64,000 nt of DNA from Paenibacillus urinalis (GCF_028747985.1 NZ_CP118108.1:1679501-1743500); one strand, 5' to 3'. Counted from the first letter of the stretch, positions 37,740-46,338 are shown. Notes: generated by a model from the letters alone, not told the origin. Made by a program: numbers and translations.

Positions 37740-39664
37740 GTGCCATCATGGGATGCTTTTCCCGCAGAGAGCCGATTATGCCTGAAGATATGGACCCCGC
37801 AGGAGCTTACTTGACGAAATATAAGTGGGATCGCATTCACTCATGGAGTGATGCTCATGTTTTTTTTAGCTGTCATATGCAGTGGGTGACCCCGGAGTCC
37901 GTCCATGAAGTGCTTCCCCTCTACGATGAAAGGCGGGATATCACCATCACTGCGGATGCGATTATTGATAATCGCAGTGAGCTGTTTGACAAGCTGCAGA
38001 TCCCTCTTACAGAGCGAATCACGATTTCCGACAGCCAATTGATACTGGAAGCTTATGTGAAGTGGGGAGAAGATGCTCCTAAGCATTTATTAGGTGATTA
38101 TGTCTTTATGATTTGGGATTCAAGGAAGGATCAATTGTTTGGTGCACGTGATGAGTCAGGCCGCAGGTCCTTTTACTATATAGATGATGGTGTGCATTTT
38201 GCGTTCTGCAGCTCGATGAATCCGCTCTTCCATATGCCTTATTTTAACAAAGAGTTAAACGAGCAATGGCTGGCCGAATTTCTGGCGATCCGCGGAATGT
38301 ATGAATCCTATGACGTTCACGCCACTGCGTATCGTAATGTCAGACAGATTCCGGCTGCACATTGGATTAAGGTAGGCAGGCAGGGAGTCGAATTACGTCA
38401 ATACAGATATTTTGAAGAAATAGAGCCGCTGTATCTGAAGTCGGATGAAGAATATGAAGAGGCCTTCCGAGATGTATTCGACCAGGCTGTTCGGGCAAGA
38501 GTCAGAACATATAAGCAAGTAGGCACAGCCCTCAGTGGTGGACTTGATTCAGGAACGGTTGCGAGCTTCGCCTCACCGATGCTGAAATTGAATGGCAAGG
38601 AGCTTCATGCCTACAGCTACGTACCTGTATCAGGCTTCGAGGATTGGACGTCCAGCCGGTTAATTGCAGATGAAACGCCTTACATTCAATCCACAGTGAA
38701 TTTTGTAGGGAATATTCGAGAGAACTATATGAATTTTGCTGGCAAGAGTCCGCTGACGGAAGTGAATGACTGGCTGGACATCATGGAGACCCCCTACAAA
38801 TTTTTTGAAAACTCATTCTGGATTCGGGGGTTTTATGAACGTGCACAGGAGCAGGGAGTAGGGGTAATGCTTACAGGGGCCATGGGAAACTTCACAATTT
38901 CATGGGGGCCGGCGTTAGACTACTATGCTCATTTATTGCGAAGAGGCAAGCTGGTTCACCTCGCAAGGGAAGTTCAGCAATACAGCCGTCTGGCCGAAGT
39001 ACCGCGAGGCAAGCTGCTGCCGATTATCGGAAGAAAGGCTTTTCCCATGCTTCGCAGGCAGCGTGCGGCTGTGGGAGGAACAGTCGAAGTGCCTGAACTT
39101 ATCCACCCGGATTTTGCTCGAAGAATGGAAATGCATCGGCAAATGAAGCCATACGTTGTAAATAAACAAACGGTTTATATTAACGCATTAACTGCACGAA
39201 AAGAAAATATAAATAACTTGGCCGTGGCTAACAAGAATGGGGCAATGGCAACGAAACTATCTATGCGATACGGGCTTATTGAACGTGATCCAACCAATGA
39301 TCCAAGGGTGGTTCGATACTGTTTATCTGTTCCACTAGAGCAATATGTTCAAAAAGGACGAGATCGCGCTCTGCTGCGTCGCTCCACAGTGAATTACTTA
39401 CCGGATAACGTGAGACTTAATCAGACTATACGAGGCGTTCAACCAGCGGATTGGATTTATAGAATTAAGCCGGAATGGGACATCTGGGTATCCGAGCTAA
39501 AACGAATGACTAATGATACTTCAATTTCAGACTACCTTAATATAGACCAGATTCATAAAGGAATTACTAAGCTGGATAATCCTCGTTTAGAACTTGCATG
39601 GGATCCTGAGGTTCGGATGCTGATGCACAGCCTGATCGTTTATCGTTTTTTGCAGCAATTCTAA
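37736..39664 (+). CDS. Lasso peptide isopeptide cyclase (asparagine synthase-like, LasC/McjC type)
   Basis: This 642-aa protein has an N-terminal glutaminase-like domain beginning MSAIMGCFS, without the catalytic Cys at position 2, and a C-terminal ATP-pyrophosphatase domain with PP-loop SGGLDSG (267-273). Lasso cyclases of this kind adenylate the side chain of a core Asp or Glu, and the core's N-terminal amine attacks to close the macrolactam. The precursor gene follows 53 nt downstream. It is translationally coupled to the sulfotransferase. Confidence 0.92.
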   Translation: MSAIMGCFSRREPIMPEDMDPAGAYLTKYKWDRIHSWSDAHVFFSCHMQWVTPESVHEVLPLYDERRDITITADAIIDNRSELFDKLQIPLTERITISDSQLILEAYVKWGEDAPKHLLGDYVFMIWDSRKDQLFGARDESGRRSFYYIDDGVHFAFCSSMNPLFHMPYFNKELNEQWLAEFLAIRGMYESYDVHATAYRNVRQIPAAHWIKVGRQGVELRQYRYFEEIEPLYLKSDEEYEEAFRDVFDQAVRARVRTYKQVGTALSGGLDSGTVASFASPMLKLNGKELHAYSYVPVSGFEDWTSSRLIADETPYIQSTVNFVGNIRENYMNFAGKSPLTEVNDWLDIMETPYKFFENSFWIRGFYERAQEQGVGVMLTGAMGNFTISWGPALDYYAHLLRRGKLVHLAREVQQYSRLAEVPRGKLLPIIGRKAFPMLRRQRAAVGGTVEVPELIHPDFARRMEMHRQMKPYVVNKQTVYINALTARKENINNLAVANKNGAMATKLSMRYGLIERDPTNDPRVVRYCLSVPLEQYVQKGRDRALLRRSTVNYLPDNVRLNQTIRGVQPADWIYRIKPEWDIWVSELKRMTNDTSISDYLNIDQIHKGITKLDNPRLELAWDPEVRMLMHSLIVYRFLQQF

Positions 39665-39716
39665 CGGCCTCTAAATTGAGTTGTATATCTGAAATTATTG
39701 AAAGGAGGTGAGAGGA

Positions 39717-39851
39717 ATGCAAAACAACAAAATGGAATGGCAAATACCTAGCCTTGAAGTTCTTGAAATGAGTGAGACTAAGCAAGGAACTGGATTCAGA
39801 CAAATTGACTGGATCTCCGAGCATGATGCGGATTTGTATGATCCTAGCTAA
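39717..39851 (+). CDS. Lasso peptide precursor, 44 aa
   Basis: AAAGGAGGTGAGAGG leads into an ATG, followed by 44 codons. The leader contains W-Q-I-P-S-L-E (8-14), the (Y/W)xxPxL motif bound by the RRE protein, and ends SETK, with Thr21 at position -2 in the usual lasso manner. The core would then be 22 residues from Gln23 to Ser44, with Asp31 at position 9 as ring acceptor. If cleavage is one residue later, Gly24 to Asp31 gives an 8-residue ring. The tail ends DLYDPS, with a C-terminal Ser suited to phosphorylation and Tyr41 as a possible sulfation site. Confidence 0.88.
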   Translation: MQNNKMEWQIPSLEVLEMSETKQGTGFRQIDWISEHDADLYDPS

Positions 39852-39893
39852 TAAGAAGTAATGGAGTCATTTTTACTTATGCATACTGACAGC

Positions 39894-39944
39894 TTACAGC
39901 TATCAGTGAAAACGATCTATATCTGCTTTCGCTGATAGCTGTAA
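39894..39944 (+). other. Long hairpin between precursor and kinase genes
   Basis: TTACAGCTATCAG (39894-39906) pairs perfectly with CTGATAGCTGTAA (39932-39944), and the stem extends inward by about five more pairs. No T run follows, so it is probably a partial terminator, RNA-processing or 3'-stabilising element that raises precursor mRNA over downstream enzymes. Confidence 0.65.
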
Positions 39945-39988
39945 ACCGATATAAAATAGCTTTTAAATAGACCAGCTGGGAGGATTAC

Positions 39989-40936
39989 ATGTCACAAGAT
40001 AAATCAGCTGTATCCGCCTATTTAGCTTTTGGATTAACCATTCAAAGTGAAATGCCTCTTCCTGAATTGACAGCTATAATTGTTGCAGAAGAGACGAATA
40101 TTGATGTAACCATTCAGTTTGGAGATTTGTCCTCTGTCTGCTTTGACTGGGGGTTGGCTGAGCAGAATTTTCAAAGCAGGGATGATCAATTTTTATTTCA
40201 AATACCTGAAGTAGGAACATTTCATGTCGTACAAGGCAGAACTGTGACGGTAATGCCGCATAATGGCTGTAATTTATCCAGAGTTAGGCTGTATTTGCTA
40301 GGAACGTGTATGGGCGTATTGCTGCTGCAGCGAAATATATTACCTTTACATGGTAGCGCAGTAGCTATGAATGGATATGCATTTGCTTTTGTTGGGGAAT
40401 CAGGTGCAGGCAAATCAACTTTATCTGCGGCCTTTGTAAATAGAGGCTACAGACTTATTAGTGACGATGTCATTGCTGTCAGCACGAATCAATCTGTACC
40501 TATGGTTTCTCCGGCTTATCCCCAGCAAAAACTAAATGCATTTAGTCTTGATCTGCTAACTATGAGTTCTGATGGACTTAGTGTAATTAAGGACGAATGG
40601 AAGTATGCCGTTCCGAGGAAAAAGGATTTTAGTCAAGCTCAAGCTAGGATACCGTTAGCAGGTGTATTTGAGCTTATTGCCTCAGATCATCAGCCAGAAG
40701 TACAGTTGAATTCAGTATCTACGCTTGAGGGTATTCAGTTGCTCCAAGCACATACTTATCGGTTGCCACTTGTCAAAAGAATACAGAATATGCAGTGGCA
40801 TTTTGACAAGGTGACAGAGATTGCAAGTCAAGTAGATCTGTGTCGACTGCATCGTCCGAAGAATTCTATAACTATTGAGCAACTTGTGAATACTGTGCTG
40901 CAAGCCATTGAAAGAGGAGTGAGGGTAACCAAATGA
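39989..40936 (+). CDS. HPr-kinase-like lasso peptide kinase (PadeK type)
   Basis: This 315-aa protein has Walker A GESGAGKST (136-144), LHGSAV (120-125) and LISDD (156-160), in the order of the HPr kinase/phosphorylase catalytic domain. It lacks the usual HPrK context. In the paeninodin family such a kinase phosphorylates the C-terminal Ser of the precursor. The precursor here ends in Ser, which fits. GGGAGG precedes the ATG, and its stop overlaps the RRE gene by 4 nt. Confidence 0.87.
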   Translation: MSQDKSAVSAYLAFGLTIQSEMPLPELTAIIVAEETNIDVTIQFGDLSSVCFDWGLAEQNFQSRDDQFLFQIPEVGTFHVVQGRTVTVMPHNGCNLSRVRLYLLGTCMGVLLLQRNILPLHGSAVAMNGYAFAFVGESGAGKSTLSAAFVNRGYRLISDDVIAVSTNQSVPMVSPAYPQQKLNAFSLDLLTMSSDGLSVIKDEWKYAVPRKKDFSQAQARIPLAGVFELIASDHQPEVQLNSVSTLEGIQLLQAHTYRLPLVKRIQNMQWHFDKVTEIASQVDLCRLHRPKNSITIEQLVNTVLQAIERGVRVTK

Positions 40937-41226
40937 AATTAGAAACGATATTACAAGATGTCCACTATATTCAGCAAGAAGGACATGTTGTCAGTGACAT
41001 GAATGGTGATAAAGTGATGATGTCAATTCAGTCAGGAAAGTATTATAACTTGGGCCGTACAGGTGGGCGAATCTGGGAACTACTTGCTGATGGCAACACG
41101 ATTTCAGAAATTGTTAATATCTTATCTGCTGAATATTCAATCGATCAATCTACATGTGGTCAACAGGTAGAGCTATTTATGAATTCCCTCCTTAAGGAAG
41201 GATTAATTAAACAAAAAGAGGATTAA
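40933..41226 (+). CDS. RiPP recognition element protein (PqqD-like, lasso B1)
   Basis: This 97-aa PqqD-fold protein has the typical pattern of a small three-stranded sheet (VMMSIQSGKYYNLGRTGGRIWELL) read in pieces, followed by three helices. It binds the leader peptide and presents it to the peptidase and cyclase. It is encoded separately from the protease, the split B1/B2 arrangement common in Bacillota and Actinobacteria. It overlaps the kinase gene by 4 nt. Confidence 0.9.
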   Translation: MKLETILQDVHYIQQEGHVVSDMNGDKVMMSIQSGKYYNLGRTGGRIWELLADGNTISEIVNILSAEYSIDQSTCGQQVELFMNSLLKEGLIKQKED

Positions 41227-41227
41227 T

Positions 41228-41686
41228 GTGATGTGGAGCAAAACTTTATTACTTCGCTCTTTCACCAAACAAAAGCCTGCCATGAGAAAACTGATCATAG
41301 AGGCTTTCTTTTATTTGGCCTATGCACGAGTACTTAACCTGCGCCCTTTCTCAAAAGTTGCTCAGATGTTAGATTGTGAGAATGAAGAAACATCATATGA
41401 TCGGAGCTCTGATCTCGATCCCATTAGACTGAAAGTTGCCAAGGCCATTGATATGACGGCTAAACATACTCCTTGGAGGAGTGAATGCCTTGTCACTAGT
41501 ATTGCCGGGATGAAGATGCTGAAAAGACGCAATATTCAAAGTACGCTTTATCTAGGTGTTGCACGTAACGAAAGCGGAGGAATGAGTGCGCATGCTTGGC
41601 TTCGTAGTGGTCCCATGTATGTAGCTGGAGCAGACGAAATCGAGAAATATACCGTTGTAGGGATGTTCTCTAACAAAAATGCTTGA
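41228..41686 (+). CDS. Lasso leader peptidase (transglutaminase-like, B2)
   Basis: This 152-aa protein belongs to the transglutaminase-like cysteine protease family that removes lasso leaders. The likely triad is Cys87 (WRSECLVTS), His122 (SAHAWLR) and Asp136 (AGADEIEKY). An N-terminal stretch with hydrophobic residues 20-36 and LRPFSKV is typical of lasso B2. GTG at 41228 and ATG at 41231 are both possible starts, 1-4 nt after the RRE stop, with AGAGGA upstream. Confidence 0.9.
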   Translation: MMWSKTLLLRSFTKQKPAMRKLIIEAFFYLAYARVLNLRPFSKVAQMLDCENEETSYDRSSDLDPIRLKVAKAIDMTAKHTPWRSECLVTSIAGMKMLKRRNIQSTLYLGVARNESGGMSAHAWLRSGPMYVAGADEIEKYTVVGMFSNKNA

Positions 41687-41714
41687 ACCAGAGTGAAGTC
41701 AGAGGGTGAGCAAA

Positions 41715-42893
41715 ATGATGAGTATTCAAAATAATAATATATTTGTCGGAGAATCCATTGAATTTCAATTCATGTGTGATTTACTAGCAGAAGATCGTGT
41801 AACTGAACAGGAAATTCGACAAAAATATGAGGTTGAAACAATAGATTGGAAGGAATTCAATAGATTAATTTACCACCACCGCATTTACCCGCTTATTTAT
41901 GCACGATTACAATCATTCCACGAAGTAGTCCCATTGGATGTAATGGATCAAATTCAGAAGGCAGTGACGCATAACACTTTCTATATGATGAGACTGACGG
42001 CTGAAATGGAGCGAGTCACCTCAGTCCTGGAACAACAAAATATTAAGGTTATTATGTTAAAAGGGCCGATTCTTGCTTTCGAATTATATGGAGATCTTGC
42101 GCATCGAACTTCCAAGGATCTTGATTTACTGGTCAACATTAGTGATGTTGATGCCTCCCTAAATGTTCTAGAAAAAGCGGGTTATATTAAAAAGTATGAT
42201 ACCCCATTTATTATGGAAGGCTGGAAATGGAAGGACCATCATATCTCTCTGTTTCATCCGGAGCATAAAACGCAAATTGAGGTTCATTGGAAGCTTAATC
42301 CATCCGGAGCAAAAGACATTTCTTTTCAAGAATTGTGGAATAGAAGACAAACGATAACTATAGTTGAACACGAGGTGTCTTACCTAGGCAAAGAAGATCT
42401 ATTCATGTATCTCGTCAGTCATGGAGCAAGACATGGATGGTTTAGACTTCGTTGGTTAATGGATATCGATCTCATATTACGTAAGAACAATACGATTCAT
42501 AATTTTGAATACTATGCGGAACTGCATGAAAGTGAATTCTATGCAGGGCAGGCTTACCTGTTGTGTTCGAGATTATTGAGAGCCCCGCTTACAAGTAAAA
42601 TGAAAGAATTAGTGGAGCATGCCCATACAATAAAATTAACGGAGTATGCATTAAATTTGATCCTTGAAGAACCTGATAAAGAAACAGGGATAAATTATCT
42701 GAAACAGATCAAATCTCCGAAACGACGAATGATCATGCTGCTAGGAAGGCTGTATCCAGGTCCGATGGATGCTGAATTATTGCCACTGCCCCGCAAGCTG
42801 CATTTTCTATACATACCTTTACGCCCTTTCCTATGGATGTGGCGCAGAATCAGGCAGCGCATGGTTCTTAAAGGGAGACATGAATATGATTGA
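41715..42893 (+). CDS. Nucleotidyltransferase-family protein of the lasso cluster
   Basis: This 392-aa protein has a nucleotidyltransferase-like core: VIMLKGPILAFELYGD followed by RTSKDLDLLV, whose D-x-D is the metal-binding pair, and IEVHWKL further on. Members of this family accompany kinase-bearing lasso clusters of Bacillota; in the pseudomycoidin system one is reported to add sugar to the phosphorylated peptide tail. ATG at 41715 was chosen for its spacing from AGAGGGTG. It overlaps the exporter gene by 8 nt. Confidence 0.82.
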   Translation: MMSIQNNNIFVGESIEFQFMCDLLAEDRVTEQEIRQKYEVETIDWKEFNRLIYHHRIYPLIYARLQSFHEVVPLDVMDQIQKAVTHNTFYMMRLTAEMERVTSVLEQQNIKVIMLKGPILAFELYGDLAHRTSKDLDLLVNISDVDASLNVLEKAGYIKKYDTPFIMEGWKWKDHHISLFHPEHKTQIEVHWKLNPSGAKDISFQELWNRRQTITIVEHEVSYLGKEDLFMYLVSHGARHGWFRLRWLMDIDLILRKNNTIHNFEYYAELHESEFYAGQAYLLCSRLLRAPLTSKMKELVEHAHTIKLTEYALNLILEEPDKETGINYLKQIKSPKRRMIMLLGRLYPGPMDAELLPLPRKLHFLYIPLRPFLWMWRRIRQRMVLKGRHEYD

Positions 42894-44625
42894 ACTTCGA
42901 ACCTATCTAAAGAAGCTGTACTCTATTACAGGTCCCAAGCTGATCGCCAGCATTTTGTTTATGGTCATCATCAGTATATTGGAAGGGTTTGGAATCTACT
43001 TACTGGTTCCCATGCTGTCTGCAATTAATGTGTTGGACTCTGGCGTGAATGATTCAGTCCCGCTCGAATGGGTCACCGGTCTTCTTGGGTTTGTACCGCA
43101 GCAATCACAGCTTTTACTTGTACTTCTCATTTTTGTGGTTATTTTGACGTTTCAGGCGTTAATGCAGCGTAATCAGAACATTCTCAGCTCTCAAATCCAG
43201 CAAAACTTTATACATACCTTGCGTTATGAAACGTATAGACTATTAATTTATTCCAAATGGGAGCTTTTTTTAACGAAGAAAAAATCAGACTTTAACCATA
43301 TCCTCACCTCAGAGCTGGCGCGTGTGAGCCAAGGAACGAACGTCTTAATTCAGCTTACGGCATCGGTCATATTTACAGTCATTCAGATTGGATTTGCCTT
43401 TTGGCTGTCTGCCGAATTGACTCTGATGGTATTAGGCTTTGGTGCCATTCTGTTTATGGTTCTCCGGCCGTTTATACGCAAAGCCAAGGCTTTGGGGGAT
43501 CACACATCTGATCTGTCTCAACAATATATGTCTGAGATCGTCGAGCATTTTAACGGGATGAAGGATATTAAGAGCAACAATCTGGAGCAGCAGCATGAAA
43601 CAGGCTTTAAAGCCTTGTGCAAGCGAATGGAGCACAACATGGTGTCTTATATTCGTCTTAATTCAACTACACAGCTGATTTATCGAATCGCTGCGGCTGT
43701 TATTATTGCCTTGTTTGTGTATGCATCTCTTAACCTGTTTTCTTATCCTGCTGAGCATTTGCTGTTGATGATTGTTATATTCTCGAGATTATGGCCCCGG
43801 TTCTCCATGATCCAAACCAGTCTGGAGTATATCGGTTCGCTGATCCCTGCTTTCCGGAGCTTGTTACAGCTGCAACAAGAATGTGAGCAGGCTTTGGAAT
43901 CCGGCAGCCTAAATACTCCGATGAGCGGTACGGATATCAAACCGATTGCTTTGAAGACAGGGATTCGCTGTGAGGATATATCCTATCGATATCCAGGACA
44001 AACCCAAGATGCGCTGCAGCACGTTAATACCTTTATTCCCGTTAACGGTATGACGGCAATTGTGGGACGCTCAGGTGCAGGTAAAAGTACGTTTATTGAT
44101 CTGCTCATGGGGTTAATTCAGCCGACAAAAGGGACCATTCTCTTGGATAAAGCTCCTTTGGAGGCATCACGGCTGCAAGCCTGGCGTCAGTCGATCAGTT
44201 ATGTATCGCAAGAGCCTTTCTTGTTCCATACATCGATACGGGACAATCTTGTTCTGGTTAAGCGTGATGCTACCGAGGAGGAGCTGTGGGAAGCGCTGCG
44301 ATTTGCGTCCGCCCATTTTGTTGTTGATTTGCCGCAAGGACTGGATACCATCATCGGTGATCGGGGAGTCCGATTATCTGGAGGGGAGAGACAGCGGATT
44401 GTACTCGCAAGAGCGATATTACGTAAGCCGGCCATTCTCATATTAGATGAAGCAACCAGCGCACTGGATGGCGAGAATGAACTCACTATACAAGAAGCAC
44501 TTAAGGCGTTGCAGGGGCGGATGACGATCGTCGTCATTGCACACCGCTTGTCTACTATTCAAGGCGCTGATCAAGTCATCGTGCTTGAAGGGAGGGGGCA
44601 AAGTAATGCAGCAAGGAGCATATGA
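42886..44625 (+). CDS. ABC exporter of the lasso cluster (fused permease-ATPase)
   Basis: This 579-aa half-transporter has about six membrane helices (1-310) and an ATPase domain with Walker A GRSGAGKST, signature LSGGERQRI, Walker B ILILDEATS and H-loop VIAHRLST. It should export the mature lasso peptide and give self-immunity. The frame ends abruptly as VLEGRGQSNAARSI. A one-base shift at the GGGAGGGGG run restores the usual family ending (EGGGKVMQQG...), which continues to 44695. The ATG at 42886 follows AAAGGGAG at 8 nt. Confidence 0.88.
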   Translation: MIELRTYLKKLYSITGPKLIASILFMVIISILEGFGIYLLVPMLSAINVLDSGVNDSVPLEWVTGLLGFVPQQSQLLLVLLIFVVILTFQALMQRNQNILSSQIQQNFIHTLRYETYRLLIYSKWELFLTKKKSDFNHILTSELARVSQGTNVLIQLTASVIFTVIQIGFAFWLSAELTLMVLGFGAILFMVLRPFIRKAKALGDHTSDLSQQYMSEIVEHFNGMKDIKSNNLEQQHETGFKALCKRMEHNMVSYIRLNSTTQLIYRIAAAVIIALFVYASLNLFSYPAEHLLLMIVIFSRLWPRFSMIQTSLEYIGSLIPAFRSLLQLQQECEQALESGSLNTPMSGTDIKPIALKTGIRCEDISYRYPGQTQDALQHVNTFIPVNGMTAIVGRSGAGKSTFIDLLMGLIQPTKGTILLDKAPLEASRLQAWRQSISYVSQEPFLFHTSIRDNLVLVKRDATEEELWEALRFASAHFVVDLPQGLDTIIGDRGVRLSGGERQRIVLARAILRKPAILILDEATSALDGENELTIQEALKALQGRMTIVVIAHRLSTIQGADQVIVLEGRGQSNAARSI

Positions 44626-44695
44626 AGGGCTGTCTACAGATGCAGATGGTGCTTTCGGTCAATTGCTGTCTTATCAGACGAGAGCATCTTTATAA
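44606..44695 (+). pseudogene. Out-of-frame C-terminal tail of the ABC exporter
   Basis: In the +1 frame from about 44590 the DNA encodes GGGKVMQQGAYEGL and further residues to a TAA at 44695, the expected end of a type-I exporter ATPase. The exporter frame itself stops at 44625. An ATG at 44606 after GGAGGGGG could also start this 29-codon piece independently. I read it as the displaced tail of the exporter, from a real frameshift or a base-call error in the G run. Confidence 0.65.
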
Positions 44696-44737
44696 CACAG
44701 GATGCTCTCCGTCTGAAGGTGCCAATAGAAGAAGCCA

Positions 44738-45277
44738 TTAAGCTAGGGCATGTCTTTGTAACGCGGTGACGAGTAAGGAGACGGACAGCTCAATATCTTG
44801 AAGCTCGGTATCTATGATGATATCGGGCTTGTTTGGTATGTCGTATCCAGCTGATATCCCTGTGAAATTCGAAATTTCACCACGTTTTGCTTTTTGGTAT
44901 AATCCCTTCGGATCTCGCTGTTCACAGACTTCGACAGAACATTTCACATACACCTCTACAAATTCCCCAGGCTCAAACATGGATTTCACCATTTCCCGAT
45001 CTTGCTCATGTGGAGAAATAAACGCTGCGATGACATTGGTGCCTGAGTTGAGAAATAGCTTAGATACCTCTGCAATTCGCCTTAAATTTTCTCTGCGGTC
45101 CTCTGGGCTGAATCCCAGGTCCCGGTTTAAACCGCGGCGCACTTGATCCCCATCCAGCATGTAGCAGGGAATTCCTTCTCTCTTCCAAACGTGTTCCAGA
45201 TGGGACGCAAGTGTCGTCTTGCCAGATCCAGATAGGCCTGTAAGCCAAATGACTCTCGGATTCTTATTTATAGACAA
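44738..45277 (-). CDS. cysC: Adenylylsulfate (APS) kinase
   Basis: This 179-aa enzyme phosphorylates APS to PAPS, the universal sulfate donor. It has P-loop GLSGSGKTT (14-22), DGDQVRRGLN, FISPHEQDRE and the FTGISAGYD lid region. It starts with TTG behind AAGGAG. It converges on the lasso exporter, 40-110 nt from its end, with no ATP sulfurylase beside it. Its placement with the sulfotransferase at the opposite cluster end suggests a dedicated PAPS supply; ordinary sulfate assimilation is the alternative. Confidence 0.92.
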   Translation of the reverse strand: MSINKNPRVIWLTGLSGSGKTTLASHLEHVWKREGIPCYMLDGDQVRRGLNRDLGFSPEDRRENLRRIAEVSKLFLNSGTNVIAAFISPHEQDREMVKSMFEPGEFVEVYVKCSVEVCEQRDPKGLYQKAKRGEISNFTGISAGYDIPNKPDIIIDTELQDIELSVSLLVTALQRHALA

Positions 45278-45502
45278 GGCCCTTCTCTCCTTAGAAAATA
45301 TGTATTTTTAGTACAATTTGGTTCCCCTACATTTCGATTATAACGGATGAAAGTAATTAGCAAAATACTACATAAAAATATAAATATCTGCTTATATTAC
45401 GTAAAGTGACAGCAAGTGAAAGTATTAGGCCTGCTGTGTTCGTTAGACATCGTTCAAGTGGAATTGGGCCAAAGATCAAATTAAGAAAGGGGCAGATCAC
45501 AA

Positions 45503-46279
45503 ATGAAAAAGTTGCTCGTCCTGGGCACGATAATCGCAATCCTCATTTCAGGGACACAGATGGTCCATGCTTCCTCCGTGAAGGACGCATTTCATTTTGG
45601 GTTTAAGAAAAGCAAGGACGGACAATCAGCCTCCATTAACGAGGAAGGCTTTAAACATATTCTGGAGAAGCATGGTGCTATTTTTATGGGAGATACGAAG
45701 CAGAAGGAATTGTATCTGACCTTCGATAATGGGTATGAGAATGGGTATACACCAGCTATCCTGGATGTATTGAAAGAAAAGAAGGTGCCTGCTGCTTTTT
45801 TTGTAACAGGACATTATCTGAAGGACAAGCCGGACCTAGTTCGCCGGATGAGTCAAGAAGGACACATCGTTGGAAACCACTCCTGGAGCCATCCCGATCT
45901 CACGATAACTTCGAATGAAAAAATCAAGATCGAGCTGGACCAAGTCAAGGAAGAGACCAAGAGGCTGACAGGTAAAGAATACCCTTATCTCCGGCCACCT
46001 CGAGGAATATTTAGTGATCGAACGCTTGAAGTAAGTCGTGGTCTCGGATACACCGATGTATTCTGGTCCATCGCCTATAAGGATTGGGATACGAATGTTC
46101 AGAAAGGCTCGCAGTATGCCTATGATCAAGTGATGAAGCAGCTGCATCCGGGTGCTGTAATTCTGCTGCATTCGGTATCCAAGGACAATACAGAGGCACT
46201 TGGCTCCATCATAGATGCTGCGAGAGCTCAGGGCTACACCTTCAAAAGCTTGGATGAATTAAAGACCAAGACCTACTGA
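45503..46279 (+). CDS. pdaA: Peptidoglycan N-acetylmuramic acid deacetylase PdaA
   Basis: This 258-aa secreted polysaccharide deacetylase (CE4) is needed to make muramic-delta-lactam in spore cortex. It has a signal peptide (1-23, cleavage near HASS), TFDNGYENGY with the first metal Asp, GNHSWSHPDL with the two metal His, RPPRGIFSDRT and LLHSVSKDN. The DN in place of DD and the overall match favour PdaA over generic deacetylases. An AAGGGG site precedes the ATG. Sporulation-stage control is expected from the family. Confidence 0.93.
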   Translation: MKKLLVLGTIIAILISGTQMVHASSVKDAFHFGFKKSKDGQSASINEEGFKHILEKHGAIFMGDTKQKELYLTFDNGYENGYTPAILDVLKEKKVPAAFFVTGHYLKDKPDLVRRMSQEGHIVGNHSWSHPDLTITSNEKIKIELDQVKEETKRLTGKEYPYLRPPRGIFSDRTLEVSRGLGYTDVFWSIAYKDWDTNVQKGSQYAYDQVMKQLHPGAVILLHSVSKDNTEALGSIIDAARAQGYTFKSLDELKTKTY

Positions 46280-46304
46280 AATTAATCTGTGAAATATGCA
46301 AGCC

Positions 46305-46338
46305 CGCTGATCAGCTTATATGCTGTCAGCGGTTTTTT
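46305..46338 (+). terminator. Terminator after pdaA
   Basis: CCGCTGATCAGC pairs with GCTGTCAGCGG (one bulge) and is followed by six T. Confidence 0.85.

Noticed and set aside
36462..45277. Alternative reading of the asparagine synthase-like gene as ordinary asparagine synthetase
   Set aside because: The glutaminase Cys2 is missing, and the neighbours (RRE, B2 peptidase, short precursor) define a lasso cluster.
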